A stretch of 64,000 nt of DNA. Origin: Sphingomonas sp. IW22. GTDB lineage: Bacteria; Pseudomonadota; Alphaproteobacteria; Sphingomonadales; Sphingomonadaceae. Made by a program: the position numbers and the translations under genes. Under the pieces are notes generated by a model. It was not told the DNA's origin and ran no database searches. It worked only from the letters and a program-made list of their open reading frames with translations. Position 1 is the first letter of the stretch; every line of letters starts with the position of its first letter. Of this stretch, positions 1-8,836 are shown one piece after another. The stretch lies in the NCBI RefSeq assembly GCF_041321155.1, contig NZ_JBGGWB010000001.1, forward strand, positions 1,674,001 to 1,738,000, in the 5' to 3' direction.

Positions 1-524
1 TTGGCTACGTGGCTGCGTGATTTGCCAACCAGTTTGGCCAGCGCTTCCTGCGTATGGCCGAATTCCTGGATCAGCTTTGAATAGGTATCGGCCTCTTCGA
101 TCGCATTCAGGTCCTGACGCTGGATATTCTCGACCAGCGCAATTTCCAGCGTTTCGGCATCATCCAGATCGCGGACGATCACCGGGACCTCATGCAGCCG
201 CGCACGCTGAGCAGCGCGCCAGCGTCGCTCCCCGGCGACGATCTGATAATCCTTGCCATGCGGTCGCACGACGATCGGCTGAATGATCCCGCGCTGCGCG
301 ATCGACGACGCCAGTTCCTCCAGCGCGCCCTCATCGAAATGCCGGCGTGGCTGGCCGGGATGCGGGGCGAGCGAGCTGACCGGCAGATAGCGGACACTTG
401 CCCCGCCGGCCGCGCGATCGCCCGTGCCGCCAGACTCGGTACGCGGCGCGGAATCGCCGAGCAACGCGCTCAGACCGCGGCCCAGGCCTGACGGGCGGCT
501 TTTCTTCGGTGCCGTTTCGCTCAT
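1..524 (-). CDS. parB: Chromosome partitioning protein ParB (partial, C-terminus outside window)
   Basis: ParB is the CTP-dependent DNA clamp that loads at parS and, with ParA, segregates the replication origin. Translating the minus strand from the ATG at 524 gives an N-terminus with the usual GLGRGLSALLGD tract. A ParB/Srx nuclease-like fold follows, with the GERRWRAA motif and the LVENIQRQDLN segment, and then the start of the helix-turn-helix (LAKLVGKSRSHVA), where the window ends. The first 174 or so residues are present out of roughly 300. The start overlaps the parA stop by 4 bases (ATGA), so the two genes are translationally coupled. Two parS palindromes lie within 3.3 kb. The identification is secure. 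Confidence 0.96.
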   Translation of the reverse strand, partial: MSETAPKKSRPSGLGRGLSALLGDSAPRTESGGTGDRAAGGASVRYLPVSSLAPHPGQPRRHFDEGALEELASSIAQRGIIQPIVVRPHGKDYQIVAGERRWRAAQRARLHEVPVIVRDLDDAETLEIALVENIQRQDLNAIEEADTYSKLIQEFGHTQEALAKLVGKSRSHVA

Positions 525-1300
525 GCTGCCCTCGCCAAGCTGGGCATCCGCCCGATTACTTCCCGCGCCAACGCGATATAGGCCTGCGAACCCGCACAAC
601 GATGATCATAGATCAGCGCAGGCACGCCGTGACTGGGTGCTTCGGACAGCCGCACGTTGCGCGGGATCACCGTATCAAACACGACGCGACCCAACACTGC
701 ACGCACGTCGTCCGACACCTGATCAGTCAGGCGGTTACGGCGGTCATACATGGTTAGCACGACGCCTAGGATCGACAGTCCGGGGTTGAAGCGTTCCCGG
801 ATGCGCTCAACCGTGGACAGCAACTGGCTCAATCCCTCCAGCGCGAAGAACTCGCACTGGAGCGGCACCAGCAACGCATGGCTGGCCACCATAGCATTGA
901 TGGTCAGCAGGCCCAACGACGGCGGACAGTCGATCAGCACCACGTCCCATTGCGCCTCGCTGCGCGCGATCGCCTGATTCAGCCGGTGAGTTCGAGCGTC
1001 GAATTCAATCAGCTCGACCTCTGCTCCAGACAGGTCGACGGTGGCGGGAACGACCTCAAGACCCGGAACGCGCGTTGCGATCGCCGCCTGATCCAGCGTC
1101 AGCTCACCAAGCAGCAGGTCGTAGCTCGACTGCTCCCGCTCGTCCTGGCCGATGCCCAGTCCAGTCGATGCGTTACCCTGAGGGTCAAGATCGATCAGCA
1201 GCACGCGCTGGCCGGTGGCGGCGAGCGCGGTGCCCACGTTGATGGCACTGGTGGTCTTACCCACCCCACCCTTTTGATTTGCGACGGTGATGACGATCAT
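521..1300 (-). CDS. parA: Chromosome partitioning ATPase ParA (Soj type)
   Basis: ParA is an ATP-dependent sliding dimer on the nucleoid; stimulated by ParB, it moves the origin region apart after replication. The protein has 259 residues, the usual size of chromosomal ParA without an N-terminal DNA-binding domain. It has a deviant Walker A motif (KGGVGKTT, residues 10-17), the Walker A' segment LIDLDPQGN (35-43) and Walker B with D124 in VLIDCPPSLG. It overlaps rsmG upstream and parB downstream by 4 bases each, which fits the usual rsmG-parA-parB operon near alphaproteobacterial origins. Confidence 0.98.
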   Translation of the reverse strand: MIVITVANQKGGVGKTTSAINVGTALAATGQRVLLIDLDPQGNASTGLGIGQDEREQSSYDLLLGELTLDQAAIATRVPGLEVVPATVDLSGAEVELIEFDARTHRLNQAIARSEAQWDVVLIDCPPSLGLLTINAMVASHALLVPLQCEFFALEGLSQLLSTVERIRERFNPGLSILGVVLTMYDRRNRLTDQVSDDVRAVLGRVVFDTVIPRNVRLSEAPSHGVPALIYDHRCAGSQAYIALAREVIGRMPSLARAA

Positions 1301-1914
1301 CGGCGCTGCACCTTTTTCGCAACAATGATTCCAGATTCAGAAGCCGTGAGGCTTTGTTCCACGTGGAACACACCTTGCCATGTTCGACGCGCATCGACCA
1401 GTTCGGATTCACCAGATTTGCCCTTCGGCAGCAACCAGAGCGTCTGGGGGGCGCTCAAATGCGCTGATGACGCAAACAAATCGTCAAGCGACGCCACCGC
1501 CCGTGCAGAAATAACCGCTGCCGGTTCCAAGGTGCGAAGCGACTCCGCCTTACCCAGATACGTCGTTGCATTCAGACCAAGTTGATCGACGACGGCCGAC
1601 AGGAACTCAACCCGTTTCCGCCTCGGCTCGATCAGCACCACCGGGCGTGATTGCAGGATTGCCACGACGAGCCCCGGCAATCCTGCGCCGGTGCCGACGT
1701 CGTGCCATGCGCCCTCACCTGCCTGCTCGGCCAGAGGGACAAGTTGCGCGGAGTCCAGAACATGCCTTTGCCACACCTCGGTAAGCGTCGATCGGGCGAT
1801 CAGGTTCTGACGCTCGCTTTCGGCGACAAGCAGGGCGACAAACGCCGACAGCCGGTCCACTGCCCCGCCGCCCCAGCGGGTGGCGATCCACTCGCGGGCC
1901 TGTTCCTCGTTCAT
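1297..1914 (-). CDS. rsmG: 16S rRNA (guanine527-N7)-methyltransferase RsmG
   Basis: RsmG (formerly GidB) uses S-adenosylmethionine to methylate N7 of G527 in 16S rRNA. The 205-residue protein has RHVLDS (50-55), the SAM-binding loop [10 protein letters not shown] (72-81), and a later SARAVASL segment typical of the family. It overlaps mnmG upstream and parA downstream by 4 bases each. A parS palindrome is embedded near the 3' end of the gene, so the codons for the FHVEQ stretch double as a ParB binding site. Confidence 0.97.
   Translation of the reverse strand: MNEEQAREWIATRWGGGAVDRLSAFVALLVAESERQNLIARSTLTEVWQRHVLDSAQLVPLAEQAGEGAWHDVGTGAGLPGLVVAILQSRPVVLIEPRRKRVEFLSAVVDQLGLNATTYLGKAESLRTLEPAAVISARAVASLDDLFASSAHLSAPQTLWLLPKGKSGESELVDARRTWQGVFHVEQSLTASESGIIVAKKVQRR
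1355..1370. promoter_or_regulatory. parS: parS centromere site 1 (inside rsmG)
   Basis: The perfect 16-base palindrome TGTTCCACGTGGAACA matches the bacterial parS consensus in its alphaproteobacterial form. It lies within the rsmG reading frame, next to parAB, where ParB is expected to load. An identical copy occurs at 3782-3797. Confidence 0.95.
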
Positions 1915-3743
1915 GCCGCAAGTTTCCGAAGGTGGAGCAGGATTGCCGTCAGAGCGGCAGGGGTTATTCCGCGAATCCGTCCCGCTTCGGCCAACGTCGC
2001 TGGCCCCGCGGCGCCCAGCCGTTCGACCATTTCGGACGACAGGCCTGGTACTGCGGCATAGTCCAGGCTGGCGGGCAAGCGCACGTCCGTGTCGCCCTTC
2101 ATCATCGCCACTTCGGAATCCTGTCGCTCCAGATAGGGCGCGTAATGCGAATCCTCGACCGCCTCCGCCAGCACCTCAGGATCGAAGCCGTCAGTATCGG
2201 TCAAACGATGCGCCACGACATTTGGGAAGCGCAGCCACTCGCGCACCGATCGGCGTACGCCATCCATCGCGACGTCGAACCCCAAAGCGCGGACGGCATG
2301 CGGGGTCATTCGGGTGTCGAACGCTGCCTCAATTTCAGCGCGGGCGATCGAACGCTGCTCAAACCGGCGGCACCGCGCCTCGCCAGCACAACCCAGTTCG
2401 ATCGCCATCGGCGTCAGGCGTGTCTCGGCGTTGTTCGCGCGCAACCGCAACCGGTGCTCTGCTCGCGCCGTCAGCATTCGATACGGCTCGGTCACGCCCT
2501 GAAGCACAAGATCGTCGACCATCACCCCGATATAGCTGTTCGCGCGGTCGAAGGTCACCGGCGCCCGCCCCAGCGCGGAGAGACCCGCATTAAGCCCCGC
2601 CACCAGCCCCTGCGCGGCAGCCTCTTCATAGCCCGTGGTGCCGTTGATCTGCCCCGCACAATAGAGGCCGGACAGCGCCCTGACGCCCAGCATATGGTCG
2701 AGCGCACGCGGGTCGATATGGTCATATTCGACGGCATATCCCGGCGTGACAATTCGCGTCCGTTCCAGACCGTCGATGCTCGCGATCATCGCGGCCTGAA
2801 CGTCTACGGGCAGAGATGTGGAGATCCCATTCGGATAGATTAGCGGATCGTCCAACCCCTCAGGCTCGAGGAAGATTTGATGCCCGTCGCGGTCGCCAAA
2901 GCGGTGGATCTTGTCCTCGATCGATGGGCAATAACGCGGCCCTTGGGCGCCAATCGCGCCAGTGAACAGCGGCGAGCGATGCAGCGCCGCCGCGATAATC
3001 TCATGCGTCCGCGCGTTGGTGCGCGTGACGCCGCAAAACACCTGCGGCAACTCGCGCTGCCGCGTCATTGGCGACATGGTCCACGGATCGACATCGCTTG
3101 GCTGTTCGGGCAGCCGCCCCCAGTCGATGGTCCGGCCATCAAGGCGCGGAGGCGTCCCGGTTTTGAGCCGAAACATGGGCAGATCGAGCGAGCGCAATTG
3201 CTGTCCGAGGCGCGTGGCAGCACGCTCACCGATCCGCCCGCCTTCGTCCCGCTCCTCACCGCGATAAATGCGCCCGCCCAGGAACGTCCCGCTGGCAAGT
3301 ACGACGCTGGCGCAAGTCAGTTTCTGACCGTCGGCAAGCATAACGCCGGCGATGCGGCCCTGTTCGACAACTAACGATTCTGCCTCGCCTTGGACGACGG
3401 TCAGATTGGAGGTCGCCGCGAGCATCGCCTGAATCGCTGCGGCATAGAGCCGCCGATCCGCCTGAATGCGCGGCCCCTGCACAGCGGTGCCCTTGCTGCG
3501 GTTGAGCATGCGATAATGGAGCGCAGCCGCGTCGGCGGCGCGCGCGATCAACCCGTCAAAGGCGTCAACCTCTCGGACTAGATGCCCCTTCCCCAAGCCA
3601 CCGATCGCCGGGTTGCAGGACATTGCACCGATTTTGGTTGCGTCGAAGCTTATCAACGCGGTCCTCGCGCCCAGACGCGCAGCCACAGCAGCCGCCTCGG
3701 TGCCGGCATGGCCACCGCCTATGACGATAACATCATATTGCAT
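1911..3743 (-). CDS. mnmG: tRNA uridine-5-carboxymethylaminomethyl modification enzyme MnmG
   Basis: MnmG (GidA) is the FAD-binding partner of MnmE; together they add the (carboxymethyl)aminomethyl group to U34 of certain tRNAs. Taken from the ATG at 3743 the protein has 610 residues, starting with the Rossmann dinucleotide motif (GGGHAG, 9-14) and followed by the family signature MSCNPAIGG with C44. A TTG 36 bases further upstream is in frame, but it would add a non-conserved arginine-rich leader starting against the parS site, so I prefer the ATG. The gene sits between mnmE and rsmG, with parS site 2 in the gap to mnmE. Confidence 0.96.
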   Translation of the reverse strand: MQYDVIVIGGGHAGTEAAAVAARLGARTALISFDATKIGAMSCNPAIGGLGKGHLVREVDAFDGLIARAADAAALHYRMLNRSKGTAVQGPRIQADRRLYAAAIQAMLAATSNLTVVQGEAESLVVEQGRIAGVMLADGQKLTCASVVLASGTFLGGRIYRGEERDEGGRIGERAATRLGQQLRSLDLPMFRLKTGTPPRLDGRTIDWGRLPEQPSDVDPWTMSPMTRQRELPQVFCGVTRTNARTHEIIAAALHRSPLFTGAIGAQGPRYCPSIEDKIHRFGDRDGHQIFLEPEGLDDPLIYPNGISTSLPVDVQAAMIASIDGLERTRIVTPGYAVEYDHIDPRALDHMLGVRALSGLYCAGQINGTTGYEEAAAQGLVAGLNAGLSALGRAPVTFDRANSYIGVMVDDLVLQGVTEPYRMLTARAEHRLRLRANNAETRLTPMAIELGCAGEARCRRFEQRSIARAEIEAAFDTRMTPHAVRALGFDVAMDGVRRSVREWLRFPNVVAHRLTDTDGFDPEVLAEAVEDSHYAPYLERQDSEVAMMKGDTDVRLPASLDYAAVPGLSSEMVERLGAAGPATLAEAGRIRGITPAALTAILLHLRKLAA

Positions 3744-3781
3744 GATGCCGTTATTACGACCGCGCCGCGTAGCCGTCAAAA

Positions 3782-3797
3782 TGTTCCACGTGGAACA
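3782..3797. promoter_or_regulatory. parS: parS centromere site 2 (mnmE-mnmG gap)
   Basis: A second perfect TGTTCCACGTGGAACA palindrome fills most of the short gap between the mnmE stop (3798) and the mnmG start (3743). It is identical to site 1, 2427 bases away. Both sites are about 6-9 kb from the proposed oriC, which fits an origin-proximal ParB loading zone. Confidence 0.95.
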
Positions 3798-5081
3798 CTA
3801 TTTTCCGATGCAGAATCGTTCGAACAGCGCATCGAGCATGGACTCGGTATCCGACCGCCCCGTTAATCGATGCAAATTGCGCCTTGCTTCGCTTAGGTGA
3901 TGGGCGATCAGCAGGGGGTCCGCAGACGAACCTGCGCAGATCAAGTTGCGATGCACTGCAACCATGCAGTCCCGCTGCCGTCGATTAAGCGCCCGCCCGT
4001 CTTCTGGCGGCAGGCGGCCCCGGATGCGTTCGTGAATTGCTTGCCATAACGCATCCAGGCCGACGCCCGCCTTTGCCGACACAGTCAGCCGCTCCCCGCT
4101 GGCATCCTTCCGCCCGGGAAGATCGGCGCGTGGAAGCAGCCACAGCATTTCAGGACGGGATGGCGGACTGTCACCCAGCCAAAGAACCAGATCGGCAGCG
4201 TCGATCGCCGCCGCCGCTCGCTCGATTCCGATCGCCTCAACAGGGTCCGAAGTCGCTTCGGCCAGACCCGCCGTGTCCGTCAGCAGGAACTGCACGCCGT
4301 TATGCACCACAGGGACTTCGATCCGGTCGCGCGTGGTTCCCGCAATGTCGGACACGATTGCAGCCTGGCGTCCGACAAGGCTGTTCAGCAGCGTCGACTT
4401 GCCAGCATTTGGCGGCCCCGCCAAGACGATACGGAATCCGTTATGAAGCGCATCCACCGTGGGGTAGGCGAGCCAGGCTTCGACCTCGGCAGCAAGCGCA
4501 TCTACACCGTGACGCACTGCGGCTAGTTGCGCCGCGTCGTTCGCCGCATCTTCCTCATCAGCGAAATCGAGCATCAACTCAATCCGCGCGCTGAGCGCCA
4601 ACAAACGGGATTCAAAATCGTCTATGTTGCGTCGCAGCACGCCATCGGCGGCTAGAATTGCTGCACGATGCTGCGCCTGCGATTGTGCCGAGAGCAGCGC
4701 TGCCAGCGCCTCCGCCTGAGTCAGGTCGATCCGTCCGTTGGTCAGCGCGCGGCGGGTAAACTCCCCTGGCTCGGCAGAGCGAACGCCCGGCTGCGTCAGC
4801 AGCGCCGCGATGATCGCGTCGATTACCGCCGGTCCGCCATGAGCGTGCAATTCGACCAGATCCTCGCCAGTCGCAGTATCGGGCGCAGGAAAGATCAGTA
4901 CCAGCGCGTGGTCGAGCAGCGCACCATTGTGCGACAACCGGCGCACCCTCGCTTCGCGCGCAGGGGGCAGAGAACCAGCCAGCGCCGTCGCCGCAGCAAG
5001 GGCATGAGGCCCGCTCAGCCGAATCACGCCGATTGCCGCTGGCGGTGCGCCGCTCGACAGCGCAACGATGGTATCGTTCAT
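3798..5081 (-). CDS. mnmE: tRNA modification GTPase MnmE
   Basis: MnmE (TrmE) is the GTPase half of the MnmE-MnmG tRNA U34 modification complex. The 427-residue protein has an N-terminal tetrahydrofolate-binding domain, a helical domain with an inserted G domain, and the invariant C-terminal FCIGK. The G domain shows the P-loop GPPNAGKST (222-230), the switch IAGTTRD (246-252) and DTAG (269-272). The position expected to carry the guanine-specificity motif NKxD reads PRAD instead, which is unusual. The start lies 4 bases after the DUF6489 stop, so both are probably in one operon with mnmG, rsmG and parAB. Confidence 0.96.
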   Translation of the reverse strand: MNDTIVALSSGAPPAAIGVIRLSGPHALAAATALAGSLPPAREARVRRLSHNGALLDHALVLIFPAPDTATGEDLVELHAHGGPAVIDAIIAALLTQPGVRSAEPGEFTRRALTNGRIDLTQAEALAALLSAQSQAQHRAAILAADGVLRRNIDDFESRLLALSARIELMLDFADEEDAANDAAQLAAVRHGVDALAAEVEAWLAYPTVDALHNGFRIVLAGPPNAGKSTLLNSLVGRQAAIVSDIAGTTRDRIEVPVVHNGVQFLLTDTAGLAEATSDPVEAIGIERAAAAIDAADLVLWLGDSPPSRPEMLWLLPRADLPGRKDASGERLTVSAKAGVGLDALWQAIHERIRGRLPPEDGRALNRRQRDCMVAVHRNLICAGSSADPLLIAHHLSEARRNLHRLTGRSDTESMLDALFERFCIGK

Positions 5082-5085
5082 GATA

Positions 5086-5322
5086 TCAGTCGCGCGAGCC
5101 CTTGCCCGACGTGTCGAACAACTGCCGCCAGAAGGTCAGCCCCGCCTCCCCCATCGGCGCCCAGCTTTTCATCAGCGTCTCGATCAGTTCAGGGCTGGCG
5201 CCCTTTTCCATCGATTCCTGAATCATCGCGACATAGCGTTCATGGATGGGGGTGAAATCGGGCAGGCCCATGGCGCGCCTTGCTTCTTCGGGGGTGCAGT
5301 CCACCTCGACGTTGATTTTCAT
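5086..5322 (-). CDS. Small DUF6489-like protein of unknown function
   Basis: This 78-residue, mostly helical soluble protein has no signal peptide. It contains CTPEEARRAMGLPDFTP near the start and an FWRQLF segment near the end. From memory it resembles the DUF6489 family, which is common in sphingomonads; that assignment is not verified. It is the first gene of the mnmE-mnmG-rsmG-parAB run and diverges from the dienelactone hydrolase gene across a 73-base gap. The function is unknown. Confidence 0.8.
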   Translation of the reverse strand: MKINVEVDCTPEEARRAMGLPDFTPIHERYVAMIQESMEKGASPELIETLMKSWAPMGEAGLTFWRQLFDTSGKGSRD

Positions 5323-5395
5323 TCCTCACTCCGCCTAGCGAACCTGAGCGACGATAGGCACGTTCGGGTCGCGCACGCAACCGAGAGGGAAAACG

Positions 5396-6094
5396 GTGAG
5401 CCAGATCAATATCGACAGCATCGACGGCGCAGGCAGCTTTTCAGCCTATGTCGCGGAACCGGGCGGCACGCCACGCGCGGCCATCATCGTCATTCAGGAG
5501 ATTTTCGGGGTGAACCCCGGCATCCGTGCCAAGTGCGACAAGCTTGCCGCCGACGGCTATCTGGCGGTCGCCCCGGACCTGTTCTGGCGGATCGAACCGG
5601 GCATTCAGCTCAATCCCGATGTGCCCGAACAGATGCAGCGGGGACTGGATCTGATGGGCCAGTTCGATCAGACCCTTGCCATCCGCGACATTGAAGCGAC
5701 CATCCGCGCTGCGCGGGCGCGTCTTGGTGACGGGGGCAAGGTCGGCGTCGTCGGCTACTGCCTTGGCGGACGGCTCCCCTATATGACCGCCGCGCGGACC
5801 GACAGCGACGCCAGCGTCGGCTATTATGCAGTGGGCATCGACGGTCTGCTGGATGAGCGCCACGCCATCGCCAATCCGCTGATGCTGCACATTGCGGGCG
5901 AAGACGGGTTCGTCGACCACGCTACGCAAGCCAAGATGCACGACGGGCTGGACGACCACCCAAAGGTCACACTGCACGACTATCCCGGTGAGGATCACGG
6001 CTTTGCCACCGAAATGGGCAAGCGTCGCTCCCCCGCCGCTGCCGACCAAGCCGATGCGCGGACACGCGCGTTCTTTGCCGAACATCTGGGCTGA
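5396..6094 (+). CDS. Dienelactone hydrolase family protein
   Basis: An alpha/beta hydrolase of the carboxymethylenebutenolidase family, 232 residues, cytoplasmic. The cysteine-nucleophile triad is visible: C122 in GYCLGG, D170 in AGEDGF and H201 in GEDHGF. E35 in QEIFG matches the residue that activates the cysteine in this family. No aromatic-degradation genes lie nearby, so the substrate may be a general ester or lactone rather than dienelactone. It is the only rightward gene in the leftward replication arm and ends at a strong terminator hairpin. Confidence 0.93.
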   Translation: MSQINIDSIDGAGSFSAYVAEPGGTPRAAIIVIQEIFGVNPGIRAKCDKLAADGYLAVAPDLFWRIEPGIQLNPDVPEQMQRGLDLMGQFDQTLAIRDIEATIRAARARLGDGGKVGVVGYCLGGRLPYMTAARTDSDASVGYYAVGIDGLLDERHAIANPLMLHIAGEDGFVDHATQAKMHDGLDDHPKVTLHDYPGEDHGFATEMGKRRSPAAADQADARTRAFFAEHLG

Positions 6095-6103
6095 CACGAA
6101 AAA

Positions 6104-6129
6104 GGGGGAAGCGATCGCTCGCTTCCCCC
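6104..6129. terminator. Bidirectional intrinsic terminator
   Basis: A perfect 10-base-pair stem (GGGGGAAGCG pairing with CGCTTCCCCC) with a 6-base loop is followed by AAATTTTGG. It lies in the 59 bases between the convergent hydrolase and terC genes and can serve both. Confidence 0.85.
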
Positions 6130-6153
6130 AAATTTTGGTTCGATCGGACAAGT

Positions 6154-6882
6154 TCAGGCGAAGAAGCTGATCACGCCCAGCGTATCTTCGGTCCCGACCC
6201 AGCCTTCATAGATCATGCGCAGCGCGACAAAGACGATCACCGCCAGCCCGAAATAGGCGATCCAGCGATAGCGATCGATCAACCGGGCGATAAAGTTCGC
6301 GGCCAGACCCATCAACGCTACCGACAGCAGCAGCCCGACGACCAGAATGCCGGGATGCTCGCGCGCAGCCCCTGCAACGGCCAGCACATTGTCGAGGCTC
6401 ATCGACACATCGGCCACCGCCACGGCCCAGGCGGCCCCGGCAAAGCTCTTGGCAGAGCGCAGGCCCGAATCCTCGTCACCGGCGATTTCGGGTGAGCCCT
6501 CGCTATGGCCGCCCGAGCGGATTTCGCGCCAGAACTTCCAGCTGACCCACAGCAGCAGCAGGCCGCCGGCAAAGATCAGGCCGACAACGCCCATCAACCA
6601 GCTGACGATCAGCGCAAAGGCGATACGCAGCACCAGCGCAGCGCCGATACCGATCAGGATGACCTTGCGCCGCTGATCCGCGGGAAGGCCGGCGGCCAGC
6701 GCGCCGACGACGATCGCATTGTCGCCCGCCAGCACCAGGTCGATCATCAGCACCGACCCGAACGCCGCAAGCGCCGCCGGTTCGGTGATGTTCGAAAAGT
6801 CGGCAAGAATATGCTGCCAGATTTCGGCCGGCGATCCGATGCCGCCCGTTGCCGCGGCGGCGCTGTAGATAAGATCGAGCAT
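6154..6882 (-). CDS. TerC family integral membrane protein (YjbE-like)
   Basis: This 242-residue multi-pass inner membrane protein has about seven hydrophobic segments. The family hallmarks are visible: SVLMIDLVLAGDNAIVVG near the N-terminus and VSMSLDNVLAVAG in the second half. These carry the acidic DN residues conserved in TerC/Alx/YjbE proteins, which are linked to manganese or other metal export, sometimes during loading of secreted enzymes. The soluble loop between the halves is short. I saw no yybP-ykoY-type leader upstream. The substrate is inferred only from the family. Confidence 0.9.
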   Translation of the reverse strand: MLDLIYSAAAATGGIGSPAEIWQHILADFSNITEPAALAAFGSVLMIDLVLAGDNAIVVGALAAGLPADQRRKVILIGIGAALVLRIAFALIVSWLMGVVGLIFAGGLLLLWVSWKFWREIRSGGHSEGSPEIAGDEDSGLRSAKSFAGAAWAVAVADVSMSLDNVLAVAGAAREHPGILVVGLLLSVALMGLAANFIARLIDRYRWIAYFGLAVIVFVALRMIYEGWVGTEDTLGVISFFA

Positions 6883-6904
6883 GGATAGTTCCTAGACAGC
6901 GAAA

Positions 6905-6927
6905 CGGCGCGAGCATAGCCCGCGCCG
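6905..6927 (-). terminator. Possible rho terminator hairpin
   Basis: CGGCGCG pairs with CGCGCCG across an interior AGCATAGCC that adds two more possible pairs. It lies 50 bases after the rho stop and just before terC. On the minus strand it is followed only by GTTTCG, so the U-tract is weak and the call is tentative. Confidence 0.35.
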
Positions 6928-6975
6928 CTGGTTCGGACGGTGGACGTTCGGCTGTCGCCGGAACGCCCCGCCAGC

Positions 6976-8232
6976 TTACTGGTTCATCGAATCGAAGAAA
7001 TCCTCGTTGGTCTTCGAATCCTTCATCTTGTCGAGCAGGAACTCCATCGAATCGATGGTGCCCATCTGCATCAGGATGCGGCGAAGCACCCACATCTTGG
7101 ACAGAATTGGCTTTTCGACCAACAATTCTTCCTTGCGGGTGCCCGATTTGCCCACGTCCATCGCCGGGAAGATGCGCTTGTCGGCCACCTTGCGGTCGAG
7201 GACGATCTCGGAGTTGCCGGTGCCCTTGAACTCTTCGAAGATCACTTCGTCCATGCGGCTGCCGGTATCGATCAGCGCGGTCGCGATGATCGACAGCGAG
7301 CCGCCCTCCTCGATGTTGCGGGCCGCACCGAAGAAACGCTTGGGACGCTGAAGCGCATTGGCATCCACACCGCCGGTCAGCACCTTGCCCGACGACGGAA
7401 CGACCGTGTTGTAGGCGCGGCCAAGGCGCGTGATCGAATCGAGCAGGATGACGACATCCTTCTTGTGCTCGACCAGGCGCTTGGCCTTTTCGATCACCAT
7501 CTCGGCGACCTGCACGTGGCGCTGTGCCGGTTCGTCAAAGGTCGAGCTGATGACTTCGCCCTTCACCGAACGCTGCATGTCGGTGACTTCTTCAGGGCGT
7601 TCGTCGATCAGCAGGACGATCAGGAACACTTCGGGATGATTGTCGGTGATCGCCTTGGCGATGTTCTGCAACATCACCGTCTTGCCGACGCGCGGCGGCG
7701 CGACGATCAGCGTGCGCTGGCCCTTGCCCTGCGGCGATACGATATCGATGACGCGCGCCGACTTGTCCTTTTGCGTCGGGTCCGCGGGGTCCAGACGCAG
7801 CTTTTGTTCGGGATAAAGCGGCGTCAGATTGTCGAAATTGACCCGGTGACGAACCGCATCGGGATCGTCGAAATTGACCGAGACGAGCCGCGTCAGCGCA
7901 AAATAACGCTCGCCATCCTTGGGCGCGCGAACTTCACCCTCGACCGTATCGCCGGTGCGCAGGCCGAATTTGCGGACCTGATTGGGCGAGACATAAATGT
8001 CGTCCGGCCCGGCAAGGTAATTGGCTTCCGGGCTGCGAAGGAAACCGAAACCGTCGGGCAGCACTTCGATGGTGCCCAGCCCCATGATCTGTTCGCCATT
8101 TTCGGCCTGGACCTTGAGGATCGCGAACATCAGATCCTGCTTGCGCATGGTCGATGCGCCTTCCACGCCCAAAGCTTCGGCCATTTCGACCAGTTCGGCG
8201 GGGGTTTTCTTCTTTAGGTCCTTGAGGTGCAT
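6976..8232 (-). CDS. rho: Transcription termination factor Rho
   Basis: Rho is the hexameric RNA helicase that ends transcription at Rho-dependent sites. The 418-residue protein has the N-terminal Rho helix bundle, a cold-shock-like RNA-binding domain with GFGFLRSPE (61-69), and the RecA-like motor with Walker A APPRVGKT (178-185). Walker B (VVILLDS) and the RNA-binding R-loop region follow. The length is normal and no insertion is present. The gene lies 148 bases downstream of hemJ; that leader could host the autoregulation often seen for rho, but I identified no specific element. Confidence 0.98.
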   Translation of the reverse strand: MHLKDLKKKTPAELVEMAEALGVEGASTMRKQDLMFAILKVQAENGEQIMGLGTIEVLPDGFGFLRSPEANYLAGPDDIYVSPNQVRKFGLRTGDTVEGEVRAPKDGERYFALTRLVSVNFDDPDAVRHRVNFDNLTPLYPEQKLRLDPADPTQKDKSARVIDIVSPQGKGQRTLIVAPPRVGKTVMLQNIAKAITDNHPEVFLIVLLIDERPEEVTDMQRSVKGEVISSTFDEPAQRHVQVAEMVIEKAKRLVEHKKDVVILLDSITRLGRAYNTVVPSSGKVLTGGVDANALQRPKRFFGAARNIEEGGSLSIIATALIDTGSRMDEVIFEEFKGTGNSEIVLDRKVADKRIFPAMDVGKSGTRKEELLVEKPILSKMWVLRRILMQMGTIDSMEFLLDKMKDSKTNEDFFDSMNQ

Positions 8233-8380
8233 GGGGTGCGTCCGGTTGGGAAAATGAGCGTCGGTCGGCTCGGCAGGACGCCGGCTGCGATGCTGGAGGA
8301 AGGACGTGTGCGTGCCGCCGCGAACCGGCAGGACGAACCGTACGAATCACCTAGGAACCGCGCGGCCCCAAGTCAACGGC

Positions 8381-8836
8381 TCAAAAGGGTCTGACGACCG
8401 CCAGCACGACGATCAGCACCGCAGCCAGGGCCGGCACCTCGTTCACCATACGCAGCGTGCGGGCCGAGAGGTTCGCGCGCCCGGTCCGCAACTTGCGTGC
8501 ATAGCCGACCGCCCAGCCATGATAGCCGCTAAGGGCCAGCACAAGCACCAGCTTGGCATGCAACCAGCCAAGCCCCTCCCCGCCTTCGAACAGGCCCAGA
8601 TTGGCGGCCAGCAACAGGCCGAGCAGCCATACCAGGATCATCGCGGGCGTCAGGATCATCCGCCTCAGCTTGTCCTCGCGCGCGATCCAGCGTTCCGGCT
8701 CGCCGGGGATGGCCAGCCCCTCCTGATGATGGACCAGATAGCGTGGCAGGATGAACATGCCCGCCATCCAGAAGATCACGAAGATGATGTGCGCGGCCTT
8801 TACCCAGGGATAGGCGGCACCCAGCATACCCGTCAT
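8381..8836 (-). CDS. hemJ: Protoporphyrinogen IX oxidase HemJ
   Basis: HemJ is the membrane-bound protoporphyrinogen oxidase used by most alphaproteobacteria for the penultimate step of heme synthesis. The 151-residue protein has four predicted transmembrane helices. Conserved features include the N-terminal WVKAAHIIFVIFWMAG segment with its histidine, HAKLVLVL, and the terminal FNEVP-like VNEVPA. The start overlaps the hemE stop by 4 bases, so hemE and hemJ form one heme operon. It could also be read generically as a CopD-family membrane protein, but the context favours HemJ. Confidence 0.92.
   Translation of the reverse strand: MTGMLGAAYPWVKAAHIIFVIFWMAGMFILPRYLVHHQEGLAIPGEPERWIAREDKLRRMILTPAMILVWLLGLLLAANLGLFEGGEGLGWLHAKLVLVLALSGYHGWAVGYARKLRTGRANLSARTLRMVNEVPALAAVLIVVLAVVRPF

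Noticed and set aside
6883..6975. Possible yybP-ykoY manganese riboswitch ahead of terC
   Set aside because: The gap is only 93 bases and contains just a rho-side hairpin; the conserved loops of that riboswitch were not seen.
6940..8217. Long open frame on the plus strand opposite rho
   Set aside because: It lies entirely over rho, is His/Asp/Arg-rich as expected of a reverse-strand frame in GC-rich DNA, and has no recognisable domain.
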